From Neocallimastix lanati (nom. inval.) (lineage: Eukaryota > Neocallimastigomycota > Neocallimastigomycetes > Neocallimastigales > Neocallimastigaceae), in NCBI GenBank assembly GCA_016946835.1, contig JACVTC010000083.1:100001-140000 (forward strand): DNA of 40,000 nucleotides. Reading direction: 5' to 3'. Positions 15,096 through 29,800 of the stretch are shown here, one piece after another. Numbering within the stretch: position 1 is the first letter of the stretch; each line of letters opens with the position of its first letter. The position numbers and the translations under genes are program-made. The notes under the pieces were generated by a model that saw only the letters and a list, made by a program, of their open reading frames with translations, ran no database searches and was not told where the DNA came from.

Positions 15096-18000
15096 ATGTC
15101 TTTAAAAGGTATGAAAAAAGAAAACTTAAACAAATTTAAATAAAATAATTATTTATTTTTTTTTTCTAATTTTTCAAATACATTTATTGAAAATAAGTAT
15201 TATGATTATTAATAATTAAATAATGTATAATTACACTTTTTACATTTTTTATATGAATAAAAAAAAAAAAAAATTAATTATAAAGAAAAAATTGAAAATG
15301 CATATAATACTACAGATTATGAAGAATTTGGTCAAATAATTTCTAATGCAAAGAGTATATATTTAATAAATTAAATTATTGTTTTTTTATTAAAAAAAAA
15401 AAAAATAATAATAATTGTAACATTAATAATATGATGTAATTATATATCAATTAAAATCAAATTTAAACAATTTTAAAAGATGAAGATCCTGATAAATTAA
15501 TAGATGCAGGGATTCTAAAATTAATGATTAATTATTTAGAAAAGTTTGAAAATGTACCAAAAGAGGATTTTGAAAAATATTGGTTACAAGCTATTAAGTG
15601 TTATGAATTAATTGCTGAAATGGCAAAAACTGGTAATTATATTTCCTTTTTTATTTAATAATCTATGTGAAATTATATATTAAAATATAAATATATTTAT
15701 AATAAAAATAATAAAAGAATCTACAAGAACACCTATTGGTGAAAGTGGGATAGTAGCTGTTATTGCAAAAGCTCATAAGGGTTATAATAAGGCTTGCTTT
15801 GGAAATGAAGCTGTATTTAAATTATCTTCTTCTACGTATATTCAAATTCTTAGAGCTTATGCCAATATTTGCTTTGATAATGGTATGAATTCTATTGATA
15901 TAAAAATTATTTCGTGCTAATTAAAAATAATAAAGTCCAAATAAATAAAAAATCTTCATATTTATTATTTTTAATTTATATTTTAATTTAAAATAGAAAA
16001 AAATAGAGATTTAATATTTGAAGCTCATGCAATTGAAAAGATTGTTCCATTCTTGCAACAAACAGATGATTTGAAATTAGTGCAAATTGCGTGTGGTGCT
16101 TTATGCAATATTAGTATGGATAATGGTACGTAAAAATAATCATTATTAATATGTAAAAATATAGATTTTTGAAACAGTAAAAGTAATAATAAATATATTA
16201 TATAAAAATTTTTAATATAAGAACCAATTCAAAATGAAATTTGTGTAAATGGAGGTGTTGGTTTCTTAAGATCTTTAATTGTTTTATCAAAAGATTCAGC
16301 TGATGAAACATATAAAGATATTGCTTATGCATCTTTAAGGGTTGTATTAAATCTAGTTGAAACTGGTAAGTTTTATTGTTAACAGTACTTTAATTAAAAG
16401 TTTATAATATTGAATTTATAATTTAAAATTTATTGTAGAATGTGGCCTTCAAAACTTTATTTCTTCTGGAATTCTTCAACTTATGATTATTTTGACTAAG
16501 CAGTATATGTACGAAATGAAAAATAAAATTAATGTTTCACAAAACCTACAAATTATTGAAATTATTATTAATATTTTAGATACAGTTGTTGAAAATGGTA
16601 AATAAAATGTATTATAAAATAAAATAAAGGATATATTTTTAAATTAAAGTTTAATATTTATAAATAAAAATTTATATACTCAAAATATTATATTTATTAT
16701 ATTATTTTCATAATTAAATATATATATATATTACTATTATTATTATTATTATTTAGAAAATGTACAAAGAGTTATTTTAGAAGAAGATTTATTGGAACCT
16801 TTACTTCTTCTTATTGAATTCGTTCCGGAAAAAAACATATTTGATGATGAAGAAGATGAAACAAGTTTCCACGATTTAAAGAAGAGTACTTGCAAATCTG
16901 TAATTTCTGTAACTACAAATGGTAATATTAAGAAACTTTATAAAATATTATATGTATTTTTAATAATAATATTATTATTTTTATATAAACAGTAATTATA
17001 TTAATTATATTTTGTATTGATTGAAAAAAATTTTAGATGTCTGTATGAATTCAATGTTAAATGAATCAAAGCAATATAGTAGATTTGTTAATTGGATGAT
17101 AGATGACCTTGATGATTGCTCACCAGAAAGAGAAGAAATCAGATCAACTGGTGCTTATTGCCTTGGAAATTTAGCAAGAAGTGGTAATTATCGTTTTCTT
17201 TATTAAATAAATTATGATATTAAACCTTAAATAATTAGTTTAAATTTTAATTATTTAATTTTATTATTATTATTATATGATAATTAAAGACGAATCTTGC
17301 ATTAAATTAGTTCAAGATCTTAAGATTATGGAACCTATTATGAATTTATTAAGATCAAAAGTTAAACTTTTCGATCAAGGTGGCCAACCTTCTCGTGATT
17401 CAATGAAAGTTTTACATGCGTTAGTTGGAACTTTAAAAAATTTATGTCTTGCAGGTAATTAATTTAATAGATAAGATTGTTTAATTAATATTTATTATTT
17501 CTTTTCATTTGAAAATTATTAAAATATAAATTTCTTAAACAACATGATCTAAATTTTTATTTAATAGCTGATAACCGTGATATCATTGGAGAAACAGGTT
17601 TAATTGAATTAATTTCACCACTATTAACAAATATTTTTGCACAACCAATTCATTATTTATGTGTTGGTATTATTAAAAACCTTTGTGGTCTATGTGGTAA
17701 AATATTAAAAAAATTAAAATTCATATAATAAAATATTCAAAAAATTAATAAAAAATTTTATAATTAATTAATATATCAAGAAAATAATGCTGTCCGCTTT
17801 ATGACAGGAAAAAAACCTTCTGAAAATTCAGTTGTTGCAAGCATTGATAATACAGAAACAATTCCATACAGTTATTTGTTAACATTAATTTCAAGATCAA
17901 CGAGTGAAAATGATACACATGTTAGAAATGAAGGATCAAGAGTAATTGTTAATTTAGTTAAATCTTTATGGAAGAAAAAGGAAGAATTTTTATTACTTTA

Positions 18001-18723
18001 TATTATTAAGAATGGCGGTATTTCATGTTTATTATCGTTAATTATTGGCATTCCAATTTTAAAAAGTAAAGATGAAATGAATGAAAATGAAAATGAAGAA
18101 ACTGAAGATGGACGTGGCGTAAGATTTGATCAAGTACCAACACAACCTCAAATTTTCCCAATTCTTCAAAATGAAGGAATACTAGCTTTAATTTTATTAT
18201 TTAATAGTAAGTTAAAATTTTTAATAAGGATACATATTTATATAATGTATTTTTTATTTATCTCTTTTAAAAAAATATAAATTATGGCTAACATTATTGT
18301 TATATGGTAATATAAGGTCATGAAAAAGAAACCATGGAATTGGTTAAAAAAAATGAAGAAGTTCTAGTACCTCAAATATTAGAAATTATTAAATTACCAT
18401 CAGCAAAAAGAAGAGGTAGTAGTTCAGCTATTAGTTTAAAGAATAATTTAATGGATAAAGATGCTTCAAGATCTTCGTTAGCCTCATTAAATACTGCATC
18501 TGTACCAAATGAATTAAAAAACAATGCTTGTATATTGTTAAATCATTTAATTAATGATGGTATATGCTTTTTTAAATATGTTAATTATATATATATTAAT
18601 ATTAATAATAAAAATTAATATCTATATACTTACAAATATATTAATTTTATTTTATTTTATTTAATCTGTATTTTATATTTATATTTCAATTATTTATTTA
18701 TTTTATTTTATTTAAATTTATTT

Positions 18724-18772
<49 letters not shown>

Positions 18773-18960
18773 AAATAATAGATGATTTAAAGAATAAATA
18801 CAAAAATAATATCTTAGAAACATTAAATGCCTTAGATAATGATATATCAGGATCAAATTCTAATATTGATTTCGTTGAAGATGAAAATACAACTTATGCA
18901 GGCATTAAACCAGATCTCTTACGTGAATTGGCAACACAAATTAAAAATAAGATAGCATAA
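15096..18960 (+). CDS. RAP1GDS1: smgGDS / RAP1GDS1-like armadillo-repeat protein
   Basis: smgGDS is an armadillo-repeat chaperone and exchange factor for prenylated Rho and Rap family GTPases in the cytoplasm. Exons: 15096-15108, 15286-15354, 15480-15632, 15718-15882, 15997-16125, 16222-16365, 16439-16597, 16757-16921, 17037-17183, 17290-17454, 17568-17696, 17781-18206, 18317-18559 and 18782-18960; 761 residues against 607 in human. Armadillo signatures recur: IQILRAYANICFDN, LVQIACGALCNIS, ASLRVVLNLVET, STGAYCLGNLARS, HALVGTLKNLCLA and VGIIKNLCGLC. The segment RFVNWMIDDL to GNLARSDESCIKLV aligns well with LSWIPSNN to ANFARNDANCIHMV of the human protein. Acidic and Ser-rich insertions in exons 12-13 explain the extra length. 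Every one of the 13 introns is phase 1. The start is a 13-nt exon encoding MSLK, which is plausible but weak. Confidence 0.85.
18727..18770. repeat. Poly-T tract before the last smgGDS acceptor
   Basis: More than 40 consecutive T residues end 10 bases before the AG at 18780-18781, so the tract sits where the polypyrimidine tract of the intron would be. Length may be unstable or mis-assembled. Confidence 0.85.
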
Positions 18961-19434
18961 AAATATTATTTAATATATATATATATAAAACTAAATTAAA
19001 ATTTTAAAGTTTAAAAAAAAAAAATAAAAAAAAAAATAAAATAAAAAAAAAAAAAAAAAAAAATAAATAAATAATAAAAAAAAAAAAAAAAAAATAAAAA
19101 GAAAATATAAAATAAAAAAATGAAAGATATAAAATATTAAAAAAAATAATATTCATAATTGAAAATTTAGCAAATTAAATAAATTCATATATTATATATT
19201 AATGAATTTTTTTTATGTAATAATTATAATATACTATATATTATTAATATATATATTATATAAAAAAATAATAATAAAAATAATAAATAATTATGAAACA
19301 ATAAATCATTTTAAATTAACAAAATAATTTTTTACTTTTATTTTCAATCTTTTCATAATTTCGAATTATTAAATATATAATTCAGTAATTTATTAACAAA
19401 TAAATTGACAATAAAATATACTTTTGTTCTATTA

Positions 19435-19475
<41 letters not shown>

Positions 19476-20260
19476 GTATTAAAGTTTTAAAAAAGAAATT
19501 TTTATGGTTTAAAGAACTTTTTTTTATGTTTAAAATTATCTTTTTAATCATATAAAATTTTATAATTTCAAATGTAAATTATAATTTTTAAAGTTTATTT
19601 ATATAAAATAAAAATAAAATAAATTGACATAATAAAAATAAAAAATAATATGACAAAGTTTTATAAAATAAAAAATGAAATATATAAGAAAGATAATATA
19701 AGAAAGATAATAAAAAAAAGATAATAAAATAAAATAAAATAAAAAGTAAAAAATAATATATATATATAAACTATAAAAAATAAAAAATAAAATATATAAT
19801 ATATATATTATATTAAATATTAAATAAAACTGTGTTAAGTTATAATAGCATTCAAAATAAAATATAAAATATAAATATATAAAATATAAAATATAAAATA
19901 TAAAATATAAATATATAAAATATAAAATATAAATATATAAATATATAAATATATAAAATATAAAATATAAAATATAAAATATAAAATATAAAATATAAAA
20001 TATAAAATATAAAATATAAAATATAAAATATAAAATATAAAATATAAAGTATAAAATATAAAATATAAAATATAAAATATAAAATATAAAATATAAAAGT
20101 AAAAATATAAAAATTATGATATATATATATATGTATTTAATTTAATCATTTTAAGATAATAGTAATAAATCATTAAAAATTAAAATAAAGATTTAATTAT
20201 TATTTGTGATATAAATATTTTGTATAATCTTAAATAATAAATTATTAAATATCATAAAAG
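18961..20260. other. Intergenic region smgGDS/PH gene
   Basis: A 1.3-kb low-complexity gap: interrupted A tracts (19010-19100), a T36 tract near 19440-19474, (AAAAT)n patches around 19725-19745 and a period-7 tandem array at 19858-20100. No gene was recognised. Confidence 0.7.
19858..20100. repeat. Heptamer tandem repeat (ATATAAA)n
   Basis: Roughly 34 copies of a 7-bp AATATAA-type unit, with occasional ATATAAAT variants in the first third and one AAGTATAA variant near 20045. It ends about 160 bp before the PH-gene start codon. Confidence 0.88.
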
Positions 20261-22246
20261 ATGAGTTTGGATTCACTTAATACAAATATATCAATTCAAC
20301 TTGAAAATTGGTTAGAGAAACATTCACGTTCATATCCTAGAAGATGGCTTAAAAGATATTTTAGATTTAACGGTGAATATTTATCCTATAGTAAAAATGA
20401 TTCATCAAAATCATCTGAAAAATACAAAGTTAATATTTCTGATATATTAGATATTAAAATGATATTAAATTCTGATGAAAAAAATATATTAATAATTACG
20501 GTTAATACAGAAGATATCGGGAATTCAAATTCAAATGAATTAGAAATTTCAATGCCAAATCAACAAATATTAAAAATATGGTATAATTCAATTAAAGAGT
20601 GTATGGATAATAATATAAAGCTAAAATCGTTAAAAACTTTATCAGAATATAATTTAAATAAAGCAAATTCATTGCAAAATATTGAAAATATTAAAAATGC
20701 TAATGAAATACAAACAAATATTAATAAACCTTTACCTCAACCAAATACTCATAAAAAAAGTAATAAAATTATATATTTTAATATTACACAAATAAATAAA
20801 TATATAATTAAATAACAAAATGAATAAATAAACAAATATTAAAATTTTAATTATGAATTTTTTAAATTCTTATCTTTTATTGCATTATATTTACATTATT
20901 TATTATATAATATATAATATAATTAAAATATAGATTTAAATTCAAATTTAAATATGTCAAATGAATCATCAACGAACTTTATTAATGAAAATAAAAAATC
21001 AAATGATAATATAAATAAAAGTTCTCATCATGAAAAATCATCAGTATTATCTAAATTAGATGCACTACTTGGAGATCTTCAACAAACCATATCATTAAGT
21101 GAAGTAGAAAGGAAGTCTGTACTTATTTTAAATAATTATGAAAGAATAGGCTTGAGTCCTTTATCCAATACAACTGAACCAAATCCATTAAAGAAAAACT
21201 ATAGTATTGATAGTAATATTAAAAATGATGAAATAACTAATTCGTCATCATCAAATAAAAGTAAAAATATTGTTAAAGAATTAAGATTTGAGACTGATAA
21301 AAAATTAAAAACATCGTCAATGCCACCAGAACAGAAAAAAAAAGAGTCAGATGATGATATATCTATGAATAGTAAATTTAATTTCTCTGATCCTACATTA
21401 TCATTAAATAAAAGTATAAATAATAAAATTGAAGATAGAATATCTACTAAAAAAAATACTTTAATAAATGAAATTTTACCTTCTTCAAGAGAAAACGAAT
21501 TAATTTCTGATATAAATAAAAAAATAAATTTAAATATGTATAGTGACAGAGATAAATCAAAAATAAATTCATACGTTTATAATATGGCTGTTAATAATTA
21601 TGTGGAAAATGAATGTGAAAGTAGAAATAATAGTGTATCATATGATTCTATTAATAATATTAATAAAGGAAAAATAAACATTAATACGAAATCAAATCAT
21701 TCTTCTAATGTTATATGTTCTCCTCATATTAATAAACCCAAACAACAAGAAATATATACCCAATTCCAAACTTTATTAACTTCATCATTAGATCTAGTTA
21801 ATATCATAATTCAAATTCTTGACATATCACCCGACTCTGTAGAAATTTATTTTACAGAATATAAAGAAGTTATTTTAACAAAGTCATCCGATTTAATTAA
21901 TAAATCATCTAGTTTATTTAAGCAAATAAATGATGAAACACGTCAACATACTAGTATTAGCATTTCTGAAGCAACTTTATTAACAAAGAACCCTAAAATG
22001 ATTGAATTAGCGAATGATTTAGCTTCTATTATTCGTAAAGTTGTATCATCATTAAAAATATATTTAAAAATTGTAAAAAAAGATGAATTAATACAAGCCA
22101 GTGAATTTGATATAAAAGCAATGATTAATTCAGAAATTGAATCAAACAAAAAATTAACAATTCATGAGTTAAAGACATCAATGAATAGTTTAAAAAATAA
22201 TTTAAATATGATCCAAATAGAATTTGAAAAAATTGAAATCATATAA
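20261..22246 (+). CDS. PH-domain protein with Ser/Asn-rich linker and helical C-terminus
   Basis: Two exons, 20261-20759 and 20934-22246, join in phase 1 (A with AT) to give 603 residues. Residues about 15-125 look like a pleckstrin-homology domain: ENWLEKHSRSYPRRWLKRYF is the usual strand with a basic patch, followed by FRFNGEYLSYSK, and ILKIWYNSIKECM fits the closing amphipathic helix with its Trp. PH domains bind phosphoinositides or proteins at membranes. A long linker rich in Asn, Ser and Lys follows. Residues about 440-603 (from QQEIYTQFQTLLTSSLDLV) are predicted mostly alpha-helical, with repeated heptad-like Leu/Ile spacing, and are not recognised. The second exon could be mistaken for a gene starting at 20954, but the reading frame is open through the splice. 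No orthologue can be named. Confidence 0.75.
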
Positions 22247-23319
<1,073 letters not shown>

Positions 23320-25960
23320 TTAGTAGTATGGTCCTGTAGAAGCAATAATGTAAGTTACTGCAGATAATAAAAGTTGGGAATAATTTCCAGTTTCTAACTG
23401 AACACTAATAACCCATTTTCTTGCTTTCATTGTTTTTTCAACTAATTGTTTTCCTTTTCCTTCCCCAATACATCTTTGCTTTCTTGAATCATTAAATTTT
23501 GCAATACACAACCAGTTATGTTGTTCAAAATCACCAGTAATACTAAATTGAGGTGATGAATCAGTTTGAGATGGTGTTTTAATATCATATTTCATATCAG
23601 AAAATTTTTCAATATACCCTAATTGATAATTTTCTGCCATAATATTTATTATTTTACCCGATTTACTTATTTTTAATTGGGAAGTAGGGGAATATTCTTC
23701 ACGTTTATCATTAATATAGATTTTCCCTTTATTTTCTTCATCGTTTATCCATCTAAAATTATATTTTATTTTTGAAATATAAGGTAATTATTTATAAAAT
23801 AAAATAAAATAAAATAAATAGTAGAATTATAAAGTACAGATTGAATAAAATAAAAAAAAAATAAAATAAAATGAAAATAAAATAAAAATAAAAGCATAAT
23901 ATTAATTTTATTTTCTTACCGTTTGTTTAACCAATCTTTTAGTGAAATTTCAAAAATACATTCAGTATTTTCATTTAAAATCTGAATTCTTTTTAGTTTT
24001 TTTCTATCACAATATATAACAAAGAAAAATTGTAAACAAACTTCTTCTTTTAAACTGTCAAGTAAATGACTATTAACAATACTATTCTCTTCGTTTAAAT
24101 CTTTAGTTTTTTCATATAATTCTAATTGATATTTTGTTGATTCATCAATTAATTTTGAATCATATAATTCTTTTGTTTTTTCTCTTTTATGAGTTATATT
24201 ATTATAATTTGTACTTTCCCTTTTAGATAAAGTACTTTCTGATTGTACTTGCCTAAGATCATTTTTATTTTTTTCATCAATGCTATAAATATTGATTATA
24301 CTATTAAGAGAATATTTCCTTTATGACAAAAGTTATGAAAATTTAAAATATATTATAAAAATACTATTAATATTTAAAATAAATCAAGGAAATTGAGAAA
24401 AAACAAATTTAATATTTAAAATTATAATTAATAATATTACGATTCACCCGATTCAGTAGATTTTGGGATAGATACTTCAAATGTGATACTTTTATAAACG
24501 GCTATTATATAAATTATTAAATTATTAGCTATAAAAAAATAATAATAATTCTATTAAATCATATAAATATATTTATATTAGAAGTTACATTCACTTAATA
24601 GTTCGCTTCTGTCATTCTCAACATAATCTTGTCCTAATTGAATAATATCTCCAGATTTTAATTCTACTGGTTCACTTTTACGTCCTTGTTTGTTAATTCT
24701 TTTTTTATTAACATAGGTTCCACCATTACTTCCGACATCAATAATATAGAACTATATAATATATCATTATTTTTATTATAAATTTAATATATTGTAACAG
24801 TTAATTATAAATTTTCAAAATATATTATTAATAAATAATTTTTTAGCATCAATGTTTAAAATTATAATTTCATTATTTATTATATATACATTATTATTTT
24901 TCATAAAAATTTCTGCATGATGTCTAGAGACGACTAAGCTGTTAAAAACAATAAAATTTGGAAGATTATCACTATTATTTCTTCCTAAATAACATTTAGT
25001 ACTTAAATCTATTGTTGTTGTTTTGAAATTTTCACATTTAGATATTAAAGTAATATTCTTGTTCTTTATGGGCTCTGGCGATTTATAATCATTTATGTAT
25101 ATTGTTTTATTTTTATCATATTTCTCTTCTCTATGAATGTCGAAATAATTAATATCATCACTGTCATTTACATAATTTTCACTTAATTTGGAAGATTTGG
25201 AAGGACTATTTTTTTCTGATAAAATTTTCATATGAAGATCTTCCATATAATCTTTCTTTTTTCCTGGAGTAGTATTATTACTTTGAATATCATCATCATC
25301 ATCATCATTGTTATCGTAATCATCATCGTCATCTACATCAACATAAAATTTAGTAGTAGTACTTTCATTTGAGTCACATGCTGCTTTATTAAGATTATAA
25401 TTATTATCTATAGTAGATGAATTTGTTATATTATTTTTTGTATTAATATTTGATGAAATATTCGACTGATGCATAGAGTTGTCTATGAATGATTGATCAG
25501 GTTCATAATTTGGTGTTTTATTACCATTTGCCATTTTTATTCCCATTAATTTACTTTTTAATATTTCTATTTCTAAAAGAGAATGCTCAATTTCATTTTC
25601 ATCCATATTTATTAATGTATCTGTTGAAATATTTGAAAGTTCTTTGGAAAGTTTATTACCTTCATATGATGGACTGAACTGACTTGGACTATATGGGCTT
25701 TTAGCAGCACATAAATCACTATAAGAATGCATATGGTTAGGATTAGGAGAACAATTCCCGGAATTCATACGAGAATGTAAAATTTTATTATTTATTATAT
25801 GTTTAACAAGATTCTGATTGCTTGTGGTTTTTTTGAATAATTCTTGAGGTAAATTTGGACGTAATGGCGAAAATGTTTGAGATGATGATCTTGTCATATT
25901 ACTATCATTTACATATAAATAATTATTATTATCCATCGGTGCTGTATTAATTTTTTCCAT
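23320..25960 (-). CDS. FHA-domain protein with unrecognised C-terminal domain
   Basis: Exons 25960-24890, 24751-24589, 24501-24441, 24318-23920 and 23752-23320 join in frame to 708 residues. Residues 1-300 are low-complexity and acidic, with Ser/Thr-Pro motifs (TFSPLRP, YSPSQFSPS) that could be kinase sites. An FHA domain follows at about 320-430: KCYLGRNNSD, VVSRHHAEIFMKNN, then across a splice FYIIDVGSNGGTYVNKKRI and LKSGDIIQLGQDYVEN. It contains the Gly-Arg, Ser-Arg-His and Asn-Gly-Gly-Thr elements that bind phosphothreonine. The C-terminal 190 residues are mixed alpha/beta, with FSITGDFEQHNWLCIAKF and KWVISVQLETGNYSQLLL. The alternation of strands ending in one hydrophobic helix is reminiscent of the tubby/LURP-one fold, but this is a guess. 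A partner pathway cannot be named. Confidence 0.75.
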
Positions 25961-26808
25961 TCTTTTATTATTATAACTAATTGTTTCTTTGATTTCTCTT
26001 TATGTATAATTTACTATAAGTTATTGAATCAATATTTATTATTATTTATTGTATTTTTTCTTTATTTTGTAATATTTTTTTTATTTAATTCAATTTTATT
26101 TCCCTTTTTGTAACATATATATATTTAACTTTAAATTAAAGTTATATTTTGTATCATTATTGAACTAATGTAAATTAAAAACAAATATTTATAAGAATTA
26201 TATTGTATATATTTTTTCTAAAAATAATTTTTTTTTTATTTTTAATTAATTAAATTATTACAATTAATATTATTTATTGTTTTATTTTTGTATAAAAATC
26301 ATATAGTATAATTATAATTAATTTATAAAAAGTATATATTTTTCTTTCTTAATTATAAAATTAATAATTTTTATTTTTTTTTTTTTTTTTTTTTTATTTC
26401 ATTTTATTTATTTATTTAAATTAAATGTTATATATTAAATTATTCTTGTAAATAAATATTAAACCTCAAAAAGAAATATATATATATATTTTTTTTAAAA
26501 AAAAGAAATAACATATAAATTTGTTTCATATTTTAGGAAAAAGAAACATTTTATAGAAAAAAAATAAACATATAAATTTATTTCATATTTTAGGAAAAAG
26601 AAGCATTTTAGAAAAAAAAAAATAAACATATAAATTTATTTCATATTTAAAGAATTACATATTAATTGAATATATTCTAGAATTTATATTTTTAATATTA
26701 TTCATTCATTTAAATTATTTTTATTTATTTTAAGAAAAAAAATTTTTTTAATTATTATTTATTCAAATAAATAATATATATAAAGTTTAATTTTAATAAT
26801 ATTTCAAG
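25961..26808. other. Intergenic region FHA gene/IQUB 3' end
   Basis: Upstream region of the FHA gene and downstream region of IQUB, both on the minus strand. It is AT-rich with a T24 tract near 26372 and a 57-58-bp direct repeat (26511-26645). No coding sequence was seen. Confidence 0.65.
26511..26648. repeat. 57-58-bp direct repeat, 2.4 copies
   Basis: ACATATAAAT begins copies at 26511, 26568 and 26626. Each carries TTCATATTT, and the first two also AGGAAAAAGAA. Small A-run length differences separate the copies. It lies about 160 bp downstream of the IQUB stop codon. Confidence 0.85.
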
Positions 26809-29800
26809 TTAAGTAGATGTTGAAGTTGAAGTAGTTATGGTGGCGGTTTTTTCATTTTGCTTTTTTTCTTGTTTTTCTTTATATTTTTGTTTTTGATTTT
26901 TATGTTTCATGAATTTTTCTAACGCAGGCAATTGAGAGAAATGCTCTTTACCAGCTCTATGTTTTTGCTGTATTTTTCTTATGAATTCTTCTTTATATAT
27001 ATCACATAAACCAAGAATTTCGTTTCCATTTTTGTCTAATTTTCTTGGTTTAGTTGGATCTAATTCATATGCTAACATATCATGATTTATAGCTTCCGCT
27101 TGTGTTAATAAAATACAATTCCATGGACTAATGGGCTCCTCCTGGTTCCATCTTGTTAATATTAAATTATCAATATTCGAACTTCCACTAATAGCACTAC
27201 TTTTTTGCCAAATAATATCAATAAGATATTTTATTTCGTTTTCTTGCAGTATATTTATTATTGAATATTCTGATGTTTTTCCTCTTAATTTTTGCTTAAA
27301 TTCTTCCTGTGTTCTAATTAATTGAAGAATTTCCTCATAATATGAATCATTCTCACGTTTGGTAGCAATATTTGAATTATTAATACACTTTCTACATCTA
27401 CCGATTTCTTTCATATTTGTGGTTAAGTAAAATTCTGTTGAAGGTAAATATTGAGTACAACCTTCACAATAATATACCGGTATCTTTTGATTAAGCATAT
27501 GATTGGAATCTGAAAACTGAAAAATAAATTTAATAAAAATTTTGTTAAAAAATTTAATATACTGAATATATATATATATATATATATGTATATATTTTAT
27601 TATCATTATTATTATTATTTTACTTTAATATGTAAAGCAACTTCAGGATTAAATTCAGGAGTTTTAATAAATTGTAAAAATAAATTCGATATTCTTTTTC
27701 TTAAACCTTTTTTAATAATTTTATATTTTTTTAATAATTTTATATTTTTTAATAATTTTATATTTTTATAATAATTATATAATAATTATATATATTTTTT
27801 AATAATTTTATATGTATTTATTTAAAATTTTTATAAATTTTTTATTATACCTTCCATGCTTTGTGGTTCTCTTCCTCTACTAATTAGGTCTCCTTCTCTA
27901 TCTATAAGTTTAACTATTTCTCTTGATAATTCACAATCAAATTCCTGTTATAAGAATAATTCAATTAAAATATTATTAAAAGATAATATTAATAATTATA
28001 TTTATTTTTTCATGTTACTAATTTATTATTATTAATAAAAATACATATATATTATTTTATTAAGTACCTTAACTTTATATTTAACCTGAAGTAGGATTTT
28101 TAATCTTTCATCTATTGAAACCGTTTGTTCATTTAATGAATTATATAAATCTTTTAATTCTCTTGCTCTGATAATACTTGGTGTATCTACTTCAACGACT
28201 CCTTTTTTTGTTTGCCATTTTTTAGGAGATGACATCTTTATTATATGATTATTGAATAAATGTTATAAATATATTTTTACTAAAAAAAATTAAATAAATT
28301 AAATATATATTTAATGAATATTTTATTTATACCTCATTTAATAAATTATTAACACTTCTTTCATGATTTGCAATATTAGCATCTTGTTTTAATTTATCAA
28401 TTTTTTGTATCAAAATTGCTTCCTGATCTAAGAGATTAGCTAAAGCAGCTAGTCTTAAAGGCTCTGGGTAATTAGAATTATTAATTTTATCTCTTTCTTG
28501 AATTCTCCATGCTATATTAAGTTATATTAATATTAATTTAATGATCTATTATTTATTTATTATTTTAAATGCATTAAAATTAAATTTATATAAAACCTTC
28601 CAATCCATTATATAATATTTCAAAATCATTTGATGTTCTTGGATGTAACCGACTTTGTATTTCTTTTTTTTTTTTTCTCTCTAAAAGTTCTTGTCTTTTT
28701 CTTTCCTTTTCTTCTTTCATTTTTATAAATTTATCTCTTTCTTTTCTTAATTCATTTACAATTCTAATTGCTTTACATTTTCTAAAAAAGCATTGTATTT
28801 TAATAACCTAAATAAATATTAATAATGTTAATAAAATAGATATTTTGAATAATTATCTTATTATTATTATTATTTTTTTTTATTTGATTAATTTTAATAA
28901 TACATTTTCTGTGATGAAATTTAAATGCTCTTCGGCAGTAATGTATTTTTTTGGATAAATAATTTTATCACATTTATTTGATATATAACATCCTGGTTTT
29001 GTCTTATATAATTTAAATGGAAATTATAAATAATTATATTATTATAATTAATATATAACTTATATATTAATTTATATTAAATTAATAATTTAATAAATAA
29101 TATTAGAATTTAAATACCATTTGTGTTGCATGATCTCTAACAGATTGGGAATATCTATTTTTCCAAAAATATGTTTGGGTATCTCTATGAAATCTCGGAC
29201 CATATCCCTAGTATTAGAATATGTTATTATAATTAATTGTAAATATTATATATATAATGAACTTTTTTAATTATATAATTTTATTATGTTATTTATAATT
29301 ATTATAACTTAATATATTGTATATATATTTTATTTGCTTGTAAATATTATTTTATTTTAAATTTACCATCGCTCTTTTTTCTTGTGGTGTAGTTGTTTGA
29401 GTACTAGCATGAAAATATTCCACTTTCGTAACTTTATTACGATAACCTCCAAGATATGGTTTGCGGTACCACTTTGAAAAATCAGCCTTTAATCCATATG
29501 ACAGGGCGTTTTCATTATTTTCTTTTTCTAGTTCATTTTCAATTTCGTCTTCTTCATCGAATTCACTAATTTTTTCAGCTTGATGTTCTGCTTCGTTTTC
29601 CTCACTATCAGAATCATTTATGTAATTTTCACTTCTAAAATTAAGGCTCTCATCACTAAGTTGAACTTTTTTCATTGAATTTGTTATTAATTTACTATCA
29701 TCTTTTAGTGTTCCACCGTCAATATCTATTGTTTTTGAACTAGGTATTTTTGTTATAATTCTTACATTATCTAAAAATATAGCAATAAATAGTGTAAAAA

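Noticed and set aside
20954-22246. A separate gene starting at the internal ATG
   Set aside because: The upstream PH exon joins it in frame through a clean GT-AG intron; one gene is simpler.
28032-28235. A small independent gene starting MSSPKKW
   Set aside because: An AG directly precedes the ATG and the segment fits between IQUB exons in phase, so it is an internal IQUB exon.
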